Assembly: GCF_020283565.1 (NCBI RefSeq)
Contig: NC_060061.1
Span: 33,641,362 to 33,705,361 of the forward strand
Source: Trifolium pratense
Taxonomy: Eukaryota > Streptophyta > Magnoliopsida > Fabales > Fabaceae
Reading direction: 5' to 3'
DNA: 64,000 nucleotides
Shown: positions 44,936-58,007 of the stretch, one piece after another
Layout: each line of letters begins with the position of its first letter
Numbering within the stretch: position 1 is the first letter of the stretch
Translations under genes and position numbers: made by a program
The notes under the pieces: model-generated
Databases searched by the model: none
Told to the model about the DNA's origin: nothing
Seen by the model: only the letters and a program-made list of their open reading frames with translations

Positions 44936-44959
44936 GATACTTAATTCGTTTGATCCTTT

Positions 44960-44977
44960 GCCCCACGGTGGGCGCCA
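44960..44977 (-). other. Primer-binding site of the TR-GAG element
   Basis: On the minus strand TGGCGCCCACCGTGGGGC follows the 5' LTR after two bases. It starts with TGG, complementary to a tRNA CCA end, but the tRNA species is not certain. It differs from the Met-tRNA site of the two Copia elements at 7.9 and 32.2 kb. Confidence 0.7.
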
Positions 44978-44979
44978 AT

Positions 44980-45645
44980 TGTTGTGAATTCTTTAAAAAT
45001 CACACCAATAATCTTGATGTGTGGAGCAAATCGAATAAGCAATCAAAACGTGGAAATAGCAATAATAATCACGAACAAAAGATAAGTAATAAAACTGTAA
45101 AGAACACGAAGCAATTGTTTACCCAGTTCAGTCAAAACCGACCTACTCTGGGGGAGAGAGCCACCCTCCGTTCCACTATCAATGAAAAGCTTGATTACAA
45201 CGAGATTCAATACAAAAGAGTTGCAAGAATTAGACTTCAACCCTAATTCTACCCTTTTCCCAAATCTCTTCCCGTGACCAAGAGATTTCAATGATAAGTG
45301 ATTACAAGATGAAAGAATCAACACCCAAAACCTAGAGATGAACCAAGAGTAACCCTCTTAACCCTAGCCGCCGTTTTGGTGAAAGAAACCCTCAAAACTT
45401 CCTCTCAAAAAACAGAAAACGTGACCCTTTAAATACCCTGCAGTGATTTCCGCCCGAGGCGCAGCTTTTTCCGCCTGGGGCGGAAATTTCCGCCTGAAAC
45501 ACCAAGATTTCCGCATGGGGCGGCAAAACAGAGAGCCCCCCTTATTCTGCTTCAAATTTCCGCCTGGAACACAGGTTTTTCCGCCCGGGGCGGAAAACAG
45601 CAGACTAGTGTTGTTTTTTCACGTTTTCAAGGCAAATTTGCAACA
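44980..45645 (-). repeat. 5' LTR of the TR-GAG element
   Basis: 666 bp, matching 42727-43392 with one substitution. AGTTT target duplication immediately beyond. Confidence 0.92.
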
Positions 45646-45650
45646 AGTTT

Positions 45651-47996
45651 AAATTGAATAAAAATATCCAGTGTCTAACATATCGACATTTTATAAGAAA
45701 AAAATGTTAGTTCGAATGCCATTATTGCAACCTATAAGCAGTGGCACAGAAGAAATGATGCATGTTTGCCACTGCATGCCCTTTATTTTTTATGGTACAA
45801 TTTCTCTAACTTAGGGATTAAAAAAATCAAAAAGTGAAAATAAGCATGAACATTTAACATCTATACGCAAATTAACTAATAAAAAGGGTTTTTGCTTTTT
45901 CTTTTATGTTACATTTAAAAAGGGTGTCAAATATATACTGATCTTATAGTATAAGCAGGAGCCAATTTATGACATCATCAAGACGTTAGCCTCACGTCAG
46001 CAAAAATATTTGCATACAATTTATTTCTTCTTGTGCTAGTGCTAGTTCGTTCTAGTTGTATACCAACAGGATGTTTGTGTTGTCAAATTGTTATGTATAT
46101 GAAAAGCATTTGAAACATTTTTGCTTATTTATTTGAAAATCAACCGAAGAGCAGTTTTATTTTATTACAAATAAATTGAATGTGGGTATAAATTATTTCA
46201 TATACAATTTTCAACAATCTATCATTGATTTTAGTTAAAAAAAAAAACTCTCAATGATTTAGTACTGCTAAAGAAATCCATAAGTTTGAGTGCAATTTAC
46301 AATGTTGATATTATTAAGCTGAATACTTTTACTCGAGTTTAAACTTTAAATTTTGCAACTGTGTGTGAGTTTTAATAATATTTTGTCACTTCAACTAAAA
46401 TCCCATTAAATTCTCATTAATTGTTCTAATCTTTGTTGGAACAAATTTTTGAGACATATCACATATGCGTTTCTTTGTAATGGTTGAAGTACCCACAGTA
46501 CTTTTCTTATTATAATATTCATTTGCTTATAAAAAAAAACATATGAGTTTCTTTGAAGTCGTAGTATCTAGATCTCAAGTTTATCTTTCCTTTTTTTCCC
46601 TCTTAAATCAGCGTAATTATGATATTTGATCCAACTACGTACAAGTTATAAATTCGTATATTATTTGCTTCACTGTATAAATTAGTTAATCATAGCAACT
46701 CTTTACTTCATTGTTTTTAATTTCTACAAAATGAATATTTTTTTCACTCCAACTTCTAAGGGAAATGGATCCTGATAATCTGAAATTTGGTTAAAAAGTA
46801 AGTAAAACATAATTAAAAATTATTTCATTTAAAATTTGAATATAAGTTATCTCAAACAATTCATTTTTTGAATTTCATTTAAAAATTCTTTGATAGAACT
46901 TATTAATCATTTGAATCTAACTAATTGGATTCTACAAAATGAAATTATATATATAATCATGTAAGGCTTAGTTAAACCACTAGATAAAGCACAAAAAGAG
47001 ACATTTTTCTAAACTTTTAGAGAAACTATATGCTTTCAATGGCCACATTGGTCCACATGCTTTTTGGGCATACAAAATATTAAGCTAAACACAAATGTTA
47101 TACAATTAATTCAACAGATGATGACAATATTATAAGGTTGGTGATCTGAGGGAATTTTTGAAAAGAAATGAAAAAGGTAGGTGTATGTATATATGTGGGT
47201 GGGTTAGTTCAAGTTTTGGGAAATTAAATAACAAAAAGCATATGAAAAAGGCAATAAGCTTTTTTGATGCAAAAGTCAAATAGGGCCTCATTCATCTATC
47301 ATAATAATCATAACTTCCCAGCTGATGCAGAGGAATATGATAGATTTGGACCCAAGATTTTTTTTTTTTTGCTAGAGATTTGCACCAAGATTCATCATCA
47401 TTGTCTTGTGATATTTTTCTCTTTTACACATTGTGCCCCTAAAGAGTTAATCTTTTTATTGTAACATGATAGTAATATTAAAGGTAACCCTACAAAATGA
47501 ATGATTGCCAGCTCCTCTCTTTTTCAATTTTTTTTAGAGGATCAATGGCGAATTGATGAATGATAATTTTCACTTATATATAGTTGATTAAGTATCCTTT
47601 GGTCTATTATTGTGCACTCAACAGGTTTCACTTTTGCCCATGTTATAATTATTATCTATATAGTGATGAGCTTTTGCATGTAAGTTTCATATATTCTTAA
47701 GGGCAATTGCAGAGAGGAGAGTAGAAAAAGAGCAAGCTTTCAATTAACCTTTTGTCTTGTATTGTTGACTTCATTGCTATAGTAAACCTCCACTATCGAG
47801 GAAGGACATTGTTGTAACTTAAAGTTAATGAGAAAAGCCGATTAAATAGATTAGTCTAGAATGAAAGATTATGATTTAAATATTATATTGAATATTTTTT
47901 TCATTCATATGAGACATTCGTAACTAATTATTTTCATTGTTGCCCAAATTCTAACGAAAACATCAATTGTTATAATTAAGCTCTTAAGAGACTAAT

Positions 47997-48031
<35 letters not shown>

Positions 48032-48618
48032 AATCTATTAGATAACAAAATCTCATAAAAAAAAAAACACTTAATTTATAAAAAAAAATCTCATAAAAAA
48101 AAAACGCTTAAGTGCATTTATATGACCAAGAATAAATTAAATGATTTTAACACCATATTTTTAACTTATCCAAAATTTTTAAGGCATTAATAATATATGT
48201 CATTTTTCATGTATATATAAAACATTTCTTTCATTTCTAGTCGATCTGAGACTACTAGTCACTCGGGTGAATTCGAACCCATTACCCATATATAACATTT
48301 GAAGATAGAAAAGCAAATTGAAAAGGGAAAGTTGGTTGAGAAGCGAAGCGACGTTATAAGATATACTAACTATAGCTACAAGTTAATGGGTGTAACCTCA
48401 ACCAAAGTTCAAAAACAAACTCTCTCACTTTGTTTCTTCAAAAGAGAACCCTACACTATAGCTACCACTTGTCTCTTATCTATATCTTCTCTTTTTCATA
48501 TATACTCTCTCCAACTTTGGTTAGAGATTATATTGGATCACAAAGGTTAGAGAGAAGAAGAAGAGATCAAGAGCAAGATTATTAATATTAGAAATTTAGA
48601 ATCATATTCATATTAGTG
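45651..48618. other. Spacer and upstream region of the WRKY13-type gene
   Basis: AT-rich with no supported gene. A pure A run of about 30 lies at 48000-48028, with other A-rich pieces to 48105. The last 300 bases before 48619 are pyrimidine-rich (CTCTCTCACTTTG, CTTCTCTTTTTC) and likely contain the promoter and 5' UTR. Confidence 0.45.
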
Positions 48619-51072
48619 ATGTCAACAACAAATATTGTTAACCACCATAGCTTGTTTGATCAAGAGCAAGATCATGAGATCCATATGCAAACCGGGTTCA
48701 ATATTCCTTTCCCTTCCAACATGACCTTACCTCCTTTGGGTAATTGCCATGATCAATCTTTGAAAGGTATTAGTGCAATAACTCCTTCTTCATCACTTTC
48801 TCCTGAAGCTGCAAATTTTGCTCAAACACTACTTGCAACAGCTGTTCAAAAACCGCGACAATTCGAAGATCTCAATGATCTTACTTCTTGTTTTGGAGGA
48901 GCAGGCCAACTCCTTTCCTTGAATAGATCAAGAGGAAATTCATGGTGAGAGAATATTCCTTTTAATTTATTAAATATAGATCTTGGTGTGTCCCGAAATG
49001 AGTATCTCAGTAGTATGAGTTGAGACGCTGAAATATAGTATTGAGGTTTAGAGTTTGATCTATGCTACTAACAATTTTTTTTTTTTTTGAAAATTCGGTA
49101 ACCGACCCTATAAGTGACTAATCTGAGGGGACCTCTGCTACTAACAATTAAATTGCCTATAAAAAAATAGATTGTGGTCCTTGTGCCAGATCTTTTGTAT
49201 TGAGTTATTGATTTAAATTCCTAATTTGTTCCTTATATAATTTTTTTTAATTAATTTGATTTTTTTTTAATTAGACTTTGTAAAGAAATGTCTTATTGTT
49301 GCATTTTTGAATTTAGGGCATGGGGAGATCAAGTAAGTGATTGTTTGATGAGTAAAAGAAGTAGTGGAGGAGATGATCATCATCATCATCATAATCATCA
49401 TATAGGGGTTTCTTCTACCATAAAAATGAAGAAAATGAAGGGAAGAAGGAAGGTGAGGGAGCCTAGGTTTTGCTTCAAGACTATGAGTGATGTGGATGTG
49501 CTGGATGATGGTTACAAATGGAGGAAGTACGGACAGAAAGTGGTCAAGAACACTCAGCATCCAAGGTATATATATTCTTTCTCTCTTTGTTGTTTTTTTT
49601 TTTTTTGGTACATTTAAATCACATTTTTTGGTACATTCTTCTCTTGTTTGGCTTTATGTTCTCTCTCCACTCCTTTAGTACTTCTTCTCATTATTGTTTA
49701 TTCTTTTATATCAAAATTGTATTGTATACTAGTATATGGATATGGCTCACTACTGATTTTGGGGCTTAAGAGGGACATGACTACAATCATTGACTATATT
49801 AAAGCTAGATTTCACTTTATGTCTTATATATATGAGGAAAAAATTATGAAAGAGGTTTTTTTGTAAGAGAGGGGATATGTAAATTTGCCAATGTTGAAAG
49901 CTAGGACTCTCAAATGTTACAATGTGGAAACTTTAAGACTTTCGTATGTTAATTTGTATTTATTAAACAAGCATATGTTATAGTATAATAAGCAATGATA
50001 TCGGAATGAATTATGTTATATGAACATATTTCTATGGACAAAAAGATGAACTCGGTATTTTGCTCTCTCTATGCACAATTCTTGAAGTGTGCAAAAAAGT
50101 ATTGAAAAAATGGCACAAATACGTAAGTTTGTCGTGTTTTTGTTTAGAAATTTCTGTTAAAATAATATTTCTATTGGAATACAAACTGTATCAACACTGT
50201 ATAGACACAATACAACATTCATTTCTCCAATTATGTGCAGAGAAAATGAGGCCTATTAAAATTATGTAAAGCGTATCCCAGACGTATAGAAATTAGATGT
50301 TTCTCCTTTACACTCATTATTAATGAACGTGTATCATGTATGATGAGCCTTTTTATGGTTACCTTTTACTTGCAATTTTGCTTTTGGACCGCGAAGAAGC
50401 AACATACGAATGATTTTGACGTTACATATTCACCTAAAATTTTAGATTTGTTTTATAAATCAATTCATTTATGTATTGTTCAAGTTCAACATCTTTGCAT
50501 GTATGTCTGACTTCTTACTCAATGCTGATATACTCCCTCCGGTCTTATTTATAAGCAAAAGTTATTTTTTAGATTCATTGAACAACTGATGTATCTAGTC
50601 TATATCTAAGTTATATACATTAACAGTTCAATGAATCTAAAAAATAATTTTTGCTTATAAATAAGGCACGAGGGAGTATATATTTCAACATTTGTTTGGG
50701 GTTGGGGGAGCTAAAAGTGAGGGGATCTTCACTAATCAATACTAAAATGAATGATGAATGGCAATATTAAAACATGATAGAAAACTTGAAGACAATGATT
50801 ACATGAATGTTTTAACTATTCTATGTCATATAATCTCATTTTCTTGGTCTTATGCATCCTTCTTCTATATCTCATTATATGTTTTGGGTACATTATGTAG
50901 AAGCTACTACCGTTGCACACAAGATAATTGTCGAGTAAAGAAACGCGTCGAACGATTGGCTGAAGATCCAAGAATGGTGATAACCACATATGAAGGAAGA
51001 CATGCTCACTCTCCATCAAATGAACTTGAAGACTCACAAACTCACTCTGAACTCACTAATTTCTTTTGGTAG
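48619..51072 (+). CDS. WRKY13: WRKY transcription factor, group IIc, WRKY13 type
   Basis: Exons 48619-48944, 49317-49565 and 50901-51072, all GT-AG with matching phases, give 248 residues. After a variable N-terminus comes a His-rich run (HHHHHNHH) and the basic segment MKKMKGRRKVREPRFCFKT. The WRKY domain has WRKYGQK at 177-183 and a C-X4-C-X23-H-X-H finger (C197, C202, H226, H228). The protein ends SELTNFFW. RRKVREPRFCFKT, VKNTQHPR and the NFFW end are what I recall of Arabidopsis WRKY13, a regulator of stem lignification and flowering. Orthology is strong but unsearched. The phase-2 intron at the conserved Arg (192) is standard. Intron 2 contains a Stowaway MITE. The ATG follows an in-frame GTG with no upstream ATG in frame. 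Confidence 0.93.
50533..50676. mobile_element. Stowaway MITE in WRKY13 intron 2
   Basis: 144 bp, starting CTCCCTCCGGTCTTATTTAT and ending ATAAATAAGGCACGAGGGAG, with TA on both sides (50531-50532, 50677-50678). Long inner arms (TTTTTTAGATTCATTGAA / TTCAATGAATCTAAAAAA) make it nearly palindromic. Confidence 0.9.
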
Positions 51073-52613
51073 TTAGCTACTACAAACCAAACATAATAGT
51101 ATTTACATATGTTTTGTTTTTTTTTTAATCATTGAGGTGTGTTATGTAGAAGAGATATGAAAATGGAATAAGTGGAGAGAAATGAGTTAAAATAGACAAT
51201 GTATCTAGCTAGGAAATTATGCATATGTTTTGATTTCATTGTCAATTTTCACTCCTTTCTATCCTCTCCTCTCATTTTCAAAATAACTTATATTTAAAAT
51301 TTTGGTTAGAATATTTTTTGAATTTGTTTTTTATTTAATGATATGATTTAAATATGCGTTTTGTATTACAATTTAAATTTATTTATATGGAGTGATGAGT
51401 ATATATCCTAACTCATCCTTACAAAACCGGCTTGTAAGGTGAGGATTGCCTCTAGTATATAAACACTTAGTCAAGCCATCTCTCAACCGATGTGGGACTC
51501 TTAACAATTGCATTTTAGGCCGCTCGAAAGAAGAAGATTTCTCTCCAAACCCCCTGTATTTCTGTTATACTTTTCGTTTTTTTCATTTTTGTCCTTGAAT
51601 AAATATTTCGGAACGCGTTTTCCAAATTTTTCTCGAATTTGGACCAGAAAAAATTCATAAAACTTCTAAAAAGTGTTCCGAAACAAGGACAAAAATGGAG
51701 AAATGGGGGTAGAAAAGAAATATGGTGGTGGGAAGAGAGAAATTCTGGAAAGAATTCAACATAATAGAAGTGGGCCGAAAAATATAATCTTAGAAATGTT
51801 TTTTCTTACCCCTACATTTAATCTTTTACCCCTACAAACAACTCAATATTCCCATTATACCCTTTTATTATTTTAGTTCACCCATACATTTGAGTTTCGA
51901 AGTTTAACCGTGGCTAAATTGGAAAATTTCGGAATGGCTTAGAAAAGTTTTCTAGTAAAAAAGTTGCAAACCGAAACAATTATAAAAAAGATTTTTGGTA
52001 AAGTGTTAGCCACAATTTATCCGTAGCTAAATATAGAATCTGGAAATCCGAAGAAATAAATCAAAAACGAAAACAGCAAAGAGATGCATAATGTTTTGAA
52101 TCATAACGTAAACTTTTATGCAGAAAAGCCTTTTAAGAGTGATGATAATTTAAGCAAAATTGATTCCTAAGGTACTAAAATATGCTCCGGGTCTTCCATT
52201 AGCAATTATATTGATTGATGGGTTCCTTCTTGTATAATAGAAATACCACCCAACAAAGACGAGGAATCAATAACCCCTTTGGAATTGGGTTGATCACTTC
52301 ATCATCCTCCTGTTTTTGTTTTTTTATTCATTTTATCAAAATTTTCAGATTCTATATTTAGTCACGCTCAAAATTTTCAGATTCTAGAATTGATTCTGCC
52401 TCAAGAATTGATCTACTTGAAGTTAGAAATCGTAACTTCTGATTCTAAAATTGATTTTTACATTCAAATTCTTTGTTCAACTCATTTTTGTATGAATATA
52501 TCCAAACATAAATCAATTATGTCAAACTCAATTCTATCAAAATCAACTCTGTCAAACTCAATTCTGTCAAAATCAATTCTGTTCACCGCAGAACCAAACA
52601 CATACTAAGTAGA
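51073..52613. other. 3' flank and repeat-rich spacer
   Basis: 51395-51525 (AAAACCGGCTTGTAAGGTGAGG, later CGATGTGGGACTCTTAACA) looks like a fragment of a common legume dispersed repeat. CATTTTTGTCCTTG near 51580 and CAAGGACAAAAATG near 51685 form a loose inverted pair. 52380-52600 holds five imperfect TCAAAATCAATTCTG-type units in tandem. No gene is supported. Confidence 0.45.
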
Positions 52614-52615
52614 TA

Positions 52616-52759
52616 CTCCTGGTCTTATACATAAGAGAAAATTCACTTTTTAGATTCATTAAAAATCTAATATATTTGATCCATAATATAGTCTAAATAC
52701 ATTAGATTTTTAATGAATTTAAAAAGTAAATTTTTTCTTATATATAAGATCGGAGGGAG
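52616..52759. mobile_element. Stowaway MITE
   Basis: 144 bp with TA on both sides (52614-52615, 52760-52761). The left end CTCCTGGTCTTATACATAAG lost part of the CTCCCTCC motif. The right end ATATATAAGATCGGAGGGAG is intact. Inner arms TTTTTAGATTCATTAAAAAT / ATTTTTAATGAATTTAAAAA pair. Confidence 0.82.
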
Positions 52760-52761
52760 TA

Positions 52762-55700
52762 CTTGTTACTCCTCCAATACATAAAATAATTATGCATCAT
52801 TCTCATACATATCACAACTACAAATAGATAATATATTAACTCTCTTTCTCTAGAAATATAGAAACTATAATTATTCGTATATAGCTGGCTCTTCAATATT
52901 TTCCAATTATTCGAGTTTGCTTACGGTTATTGCTTCTATAATTATAGTAGCTAAATATTCCCAATGTGCGTGTGTTACATGATTGGAAATGTGAAGTAAA
53001 AGGTTGGAAAGCTGCTCCCAATTTGCTTCCGAAATTTTTTTGCAAGGGCAGAAAAGAAAAATTAAAGTATGAGAAAATATGTGTGGAGGGGCGAAAAGAA
53101 TTTATCGATAACAAATAGATGCATGGTCCAAATTTTTCTTCTTCGTATTGGAATATGAGACTTTATTTTTGGGCTATGGGCTGGTAAGTTCTAATAAGCG
53201 AAAATCTTTTCCCACCCTCCTAAATTACTTCGGAGATTTTTTCTAATTGATAAATTACTTTCGAGATACATGTTGCAAAAACTTAAATTTTATGCATATG
53301 AAAGTACATTTTTAGATAAATTATATTACTAAGATTGTAAGGCCATGTCTAGTTTTTTTTTTAAAATTTTGGAGGTTTGGAAAGTAACCCCAAGTACTAG
53401 TAATTGTTAAAAGGGAAGTCAGAGAACTACACTATCTATTTCTTATATGATCAAATATTGTAGGAAAAACATATTTAAATATTAAATAAAAAATTAGGGG
53501 AGAACAAGATTGACAAAAACTTTTGTATTTTTATCATTATAGGCAGAAGCCTGATACAAACAAATGAATTAAACCTATATAAATCATTCATAAAAACTAT
53601 TCTTTTTATATCTAAATTTTAAACAAAAATAATAATCTACTATATTTTTAAGCCAATGGTTTTTGACAACTCAACACGCACGACAAAAAATGAAAAAACT
53701 AAAAAAAAACAAACACCTGTATCATATGTCATAGTAACTCATAAGTGACAATATTTTCATATTTTATTTTATCAATAAAAATTGTAACCAAGCACCCAAA
53801 GAAAAAGGAGTATTGTAGGAGTTTGTCAATATCTGGCGGGCCACATATATTTAAAAGTGTAGTAAGTATAAACTGGACTACTGGCACACACATAAGATAG
53901 TTTCACAAAAATTAGGGATACAAACTTCTCCCCAAAAAAAAAAAATTACCTAAAATGTTTTTCTTGTAAGTGCATACGATGAATATTACGATGAATATGT
54001 TAGCATGACGGTGATCTACTGTAATTTTTAAAATTGCGATGAATCACCATAATTCTAACATATTCATTGTGAACCGTTTCTACGAGTTTTTATGCATCAC
54101 AATTGTAACTACATAGTATACTGCAAGCATGCATACAAATTATAACTATTCATCATAGTTTTTGTGAATGCATATGGACACCATTTTTTTTTTATAAACA
54201 TTGAGATACACATTTTAAAATAGTACTAGAAAGTTTATTTATGAAATTATATATGCACACGAACAAGTTGACACATACGGAATCCATAATTTTGGGCATT
54301 ATATGCGATCCAACCTTCTTTTCGAAGTACCCACGGACATTAGCTTCGATTCTTAAACCAAATGTACCATGAATACCTCATTTTCATTGACCCAAAGCAA
54401 AAATTAAAGATAGTAATTGGAGACTAAACATACGTGATTAAAAAATTGGAAGAAAAAGGAGCACGTTGTTTAAGAATAAGAGGAGCACGTGAGTCCCTAT
54501 ACTAATGTCCAAGTTTATCCTAAACATTTTATACTAAGCCCAATTACAAATATTAAAATCACTTAACTTTGGAAAGAATGCGCATGGCATGGATAAAATT
54601 AAATTATTAGTTTTTTATAGGTAAAACAAAAACGTAAAAAGAAGGGTCGACCTTGAAAAATTGGTTGAAAATCCTAAAAAACTAAGCAAGGGTTCCTTCA
54701 ACGCACACAGCGGTGCCATCGGAGACCCCCACGTGGTCCCTCGTGTACTGCATGTTCAAACCCTTATTTCAAGGTACCCTAGCTCCGTCCATCCATTTTT
54801 AAATATCATAATTTAAGGTTTCATCATAGATAAACAAAATGAATAACTAGTATGCGTCTCTATAGATATTTAGAAGTGATTTAGATATATATTATATATG
54901 TCAAAGTTGAAGTTTGAACTCTGAATCTCACAGTTATTCATTTTAAGAATATAAATTCTATGCACAAAAAAAAATAATTAGTTTGGATTGTCTCCCGTAA
55001 ATTTTCTGTCCAGTCCAATCACACCCATCCATTCTATTCGACATAGAAATAATCAAGGGCAGAGATCAAACTGGACACAGTCCAGTACGGGAAAGGATCT
55101 TCTCTCATAAAATTATATACGGATGAGATACATTGAAGACTAAATTTAAAAATAATTAATTAACATAAAAAAATAAATGTAACACTTTGGTGGCCTCTAG
55201 TTTTATATATTTGGTACCCTACTTATTTTGAAGTAAATTTAAATTTTGTCTAAAGAGTACTTATATAACATAATGCCAAAGAATATTCCTAATTTAAAAT
55301 TTCATATATACATTTTTTCCTAACCCAAGTATATGGCACTTGTGTGTGACATTATATTTTTTTATTACAAACAATTAATTTGGGGGGTCATACTCATGCT
55401 CATGCATGTACAATTTTGATGGTACCCTAGCACAAAGACTTTGATAACGTGTACCATACACACACGGAATCACTTATGGTTCTTAATTTCTTTGGAATGG
55501 AGAGGAAATTGACAATGCCACTGAGATCTGAGCTGACTCAATGTATTGTAAACGTTAATGTGTGTCTAATTATAGTTTCATATGTCAATACAATAAGGGA
55601 TTGGGATGGGAACATTAATTAATTTATTAGAAACATTTAACGTCTCAATTATTTTGAAAGGTAGTAGTAGAGCAAGGAGTAGTTTAGAATTAATTAAATT

Positions 55701-56479
55701 AATAAATTTGCGTTTGAACGCGTTGTGCATGGCCTGGCCCAGATTTGAATCTAACAACTTTTCTAATTTTAGTAGACAAGCCAAAGGTTTTATGCTGAAT
55801 CATGTTCGGTGAATGAGGAACCCCAAGCATGAATTATGGAATTATTAATTCTAGTTCTAATAATAAATTCAGTTGTGTTCACTACTCTGGCCCCAAAACT
55901 TTTTTCAGTAAATTACTTACTCCTATGTTTTTTCAAAGAATGATATTGGAAGTAGACTTTTATTAGGTAGTAGTATTTGTTTTGATATTTTTATTTGTAT
56001 TCCGTTTATATAAGATGTCTTTGTTTTTTAACCCTTTTTTTACGGGTCTCTGTTCATCTTGTGCAGATATTTGATTATTGATAATAAATTATGGGTGTTG
56101 CTAATGTGTGCCCTAAGGGCACATGTTAAGGAACCCAAAAGTAATAATATTATTCTATTGAAAAATACCAACACTTTGACTTTTGAAAAGTAAAATACAT
56201 AACTTTTGAGATGAGTATTTCTATATTAAGTTACTCATCATGTGTCATTAGGGCACATTTTAGCATTTTCCAAAAACTTATTAGTACATTTTAGCATTTT
56301 CCATAAATTATTTCTCATTCAAAAAAAAACTTACTCCTATGTTTTCTACTCATCATCCCTCACCTAACATTTCCTATTATGCGACTAGTACTGTATATAT
56401 CTTCCCTTTTTTAGTTACAATTTTTCTACGGTGATTTAAAGTGATTAATAATCTCCGTAAAATAATGGGATATAAAATA
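52762..56479. other. AT-rich spacer, no gene seen
   Basis: I found no frame with a domain and no RNA gene in these 3.7 kb. Weak structures only: loose inverted repeats near 53985-54150 (CGATGAATATTAC / TCATCATAG), and a TCCCGTAAATTTTCTGTCCA ... CAGTCCAGTACGGGA pair near 54990-55095 that may be the ends of a small repeat. Confidence 0.45.
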
Positions 56480-56491
56480 ATTTCTTCCATT

Positions 56492-56648
56492 ATTTTTTTT
56501 TAGCCTTTCACCACCAGTTTAATCTAGTTCGGGCGTCAGTTCTGGCATCAAGTGGTTTCAGTTACTTCCGATCGCAGTTGTGAGGGATCGAACCGTGATC
56601 CTCCCTACCAAGTTCAGCATCAATTACCACTGAATCAATTAACAATTT
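56492..56648 (-). mobile_element. tRNA-derived SINE
   Basis: On the minus strand a pol III A-box-like TGATTCAGTGGTAATTGATG is followed about 35 bp later by the B box GGTTCGATCCC (56584-56594). A body and an A-rich tail come next (T run at 56493-56501). The flanks ATTTCTTCCATT (56480-56491) and ATTTCTCCCATT (56649-56660) are a 12-bp duplication with one mismatch. A partial relative lies at 39655-39775. Confidence 0.72.
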
Positions 56649-56660
56649 ATTTCTCCCATT

Positions 56661-56967
56661 CAAATTGAGTTTTCAAATATAATCATCTTTTTCATATTTA
56701 ACATATGAATCGTACTAATAAGTGTTTTAAGTCTTAAATGCACATAAGTCACTAGGTCTGGTTTAGTGGTGGAGAATTTGGGTAGTATGCATGAGGTCTT
56801 AGGTACTCATTGCTTAACATCGTAAAACAAAAAAAAAATCTTAAATGCACATGTTAATTAAATTAAGAACCTAAAAGAGAAAATTTTAGGATGGAAAGAA
56901 CACTTTTTATACTCCCTTCTTCTTTTAATATTCGTCACAATTGATCATTAGACATAGATTAAAAATA
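56661..56967. other. Spacer
   Basis: No gene or bounded repeat is visible. Confidence 0.4.
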
Positions 56968-56997
56968 CTAGATGCATACCAGTGCGATGCACGGGTC
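56968..56997 (-). mobile_element. Helitron 3' terminus
   Basis: On the minus strand CCCGTGC-ATC-GCACTGG forms a 7-bp hairpin with one mismatch. TATGCAT, then CTAG (56968-56971), then T follow. The element should extend to higher coordinates. A minus-strand reading near 57135-57260 (LLDDDLMPTPRMTIDELV) might be a captured fragment. The 5' end is not found. Confidence 0.6.
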
Positions 56998-57963
56998 TTA
57001 TACAATGTTTTATATTATAACGTCGAAATATTATTTGCATAAACTGAAACAATATAGGTATTATAAAAATGGCTGAAAAGTTTTCACTTAATTAGCCCAC
57101 AAATAAAAATATCCTAATTATTTAGAATATATTTTTACAAATCTATAAATACATTAGGTGATTCAACCAACTCATCAATGGTCATTCTCGGCGTCGGCAT
57201 CAAATCATCATCTAACAGAACAACAATAAAATCGATAATCTGTCTCACACCTTGAGTTAAGATTATATATGCATGTTTTATCTGTCTATCATGTGTGAGA
57301 AAAGAAAATAGAGGTTTCTGGTTGTCAGTGACTAATTACACACACATACCAGTTAAAGAACTTCAGCCCCCTTTATGCGAGTTCCTCCTTTGTCTCTCTC
57401 AGAAAAAAAAGATATTAAAACAAAAATTATGAAGAATAAGAAGAATTATGGTCACCCATCTGCAAAAAACTGAATATTACCAAACAATGGTAACAAATAA
57501 TCACATGATTTGGACAAATGAAGAGAAGCATAAAACTTGCATGAATGAAGATAATATATATACGGGTCACGATACCTATTTTTTACCCTTCTTCAACCAT
57601 TTATTTTTATCTTTGACACCAAATCCTTTCTCACAATAGCATGAATTTTATCGCACCGGATGACAAAAGAAAAAAAAAAAAAAAGACAATAATATAACTT
57701 AAAAAAAAAAAAACACCAATAGAGAGAAGTATATCAAAGATAGTTTATCACCTTTCATAAAAAACAACATATAATTCATAGACACAATTTCTGTTGATTT
57801 GTATTGGTCGGTTACATTCCACGTATGAGTATTCGAACTTTCATTTTCAAATTTGATTTTTCGGCTACTATAGCAGATACATGGGTTATATAGGAGTCAT
57901 GTTTTAAAATAGTGATTGTTTTTTAATAAAAAATCGGACTGTATACATACTTAAAGAACCAAC

Positions 57964-57965
<2 letters not shown>
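56998..57965. other. Probable Helitron interior and spacer
   Basis: Mostly non-coding. A-rich runs occur at 57667-57685 and 57701-57713. Length and content of the Helitron cannot be set. Confidence 0.35.

Positions 57966-58006
<41 letters not shown>
57966..58006. repeat. (TA)n microsatellite
   Basis: About 20 uninterrupted TA units. Confidence 0.95.

Positions 58007-58007
<1 letters not shown>

Larger units (their letters stand above)
42727..45645 (-). mobile_element. LTR retrotransposon with gag only (TR-GAG type, Copia-like)
   Basis: 2919 bp. Two 666-bp LTRs (42727-43392, 44980-45645) differ at one position by eye (CGCCTGGGG versus CGCATGGGG). The target duplication is AGTTT on both sides (42722-42726, 45646-45650). 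On the minus strand the order is LTR, primer-binding site, gag, 34-bp tandem array, polypurine tract AAGGTGGAGAT, LTR. There is no protease, integrase or reverse transcriptase. One LTR mismatch implies a very recent insertion. Confidence 0.95.

Noticed and set aside
48000..48028. Long A run as a possible retroposon tail
   Set aside because: No target duplication or recognisable body next to it; treated as low-complexity sequence.
55578..55812. Overlapping 68-codon frames on both strands
   Set aside because: No recognisable motif, no splice partners and no upstream context.
57448..57639. 63-codon frame after an A-rich tract
   Set aside because: No domain and no neighbouring exons; lies in probable Helitron or spacer DNA.
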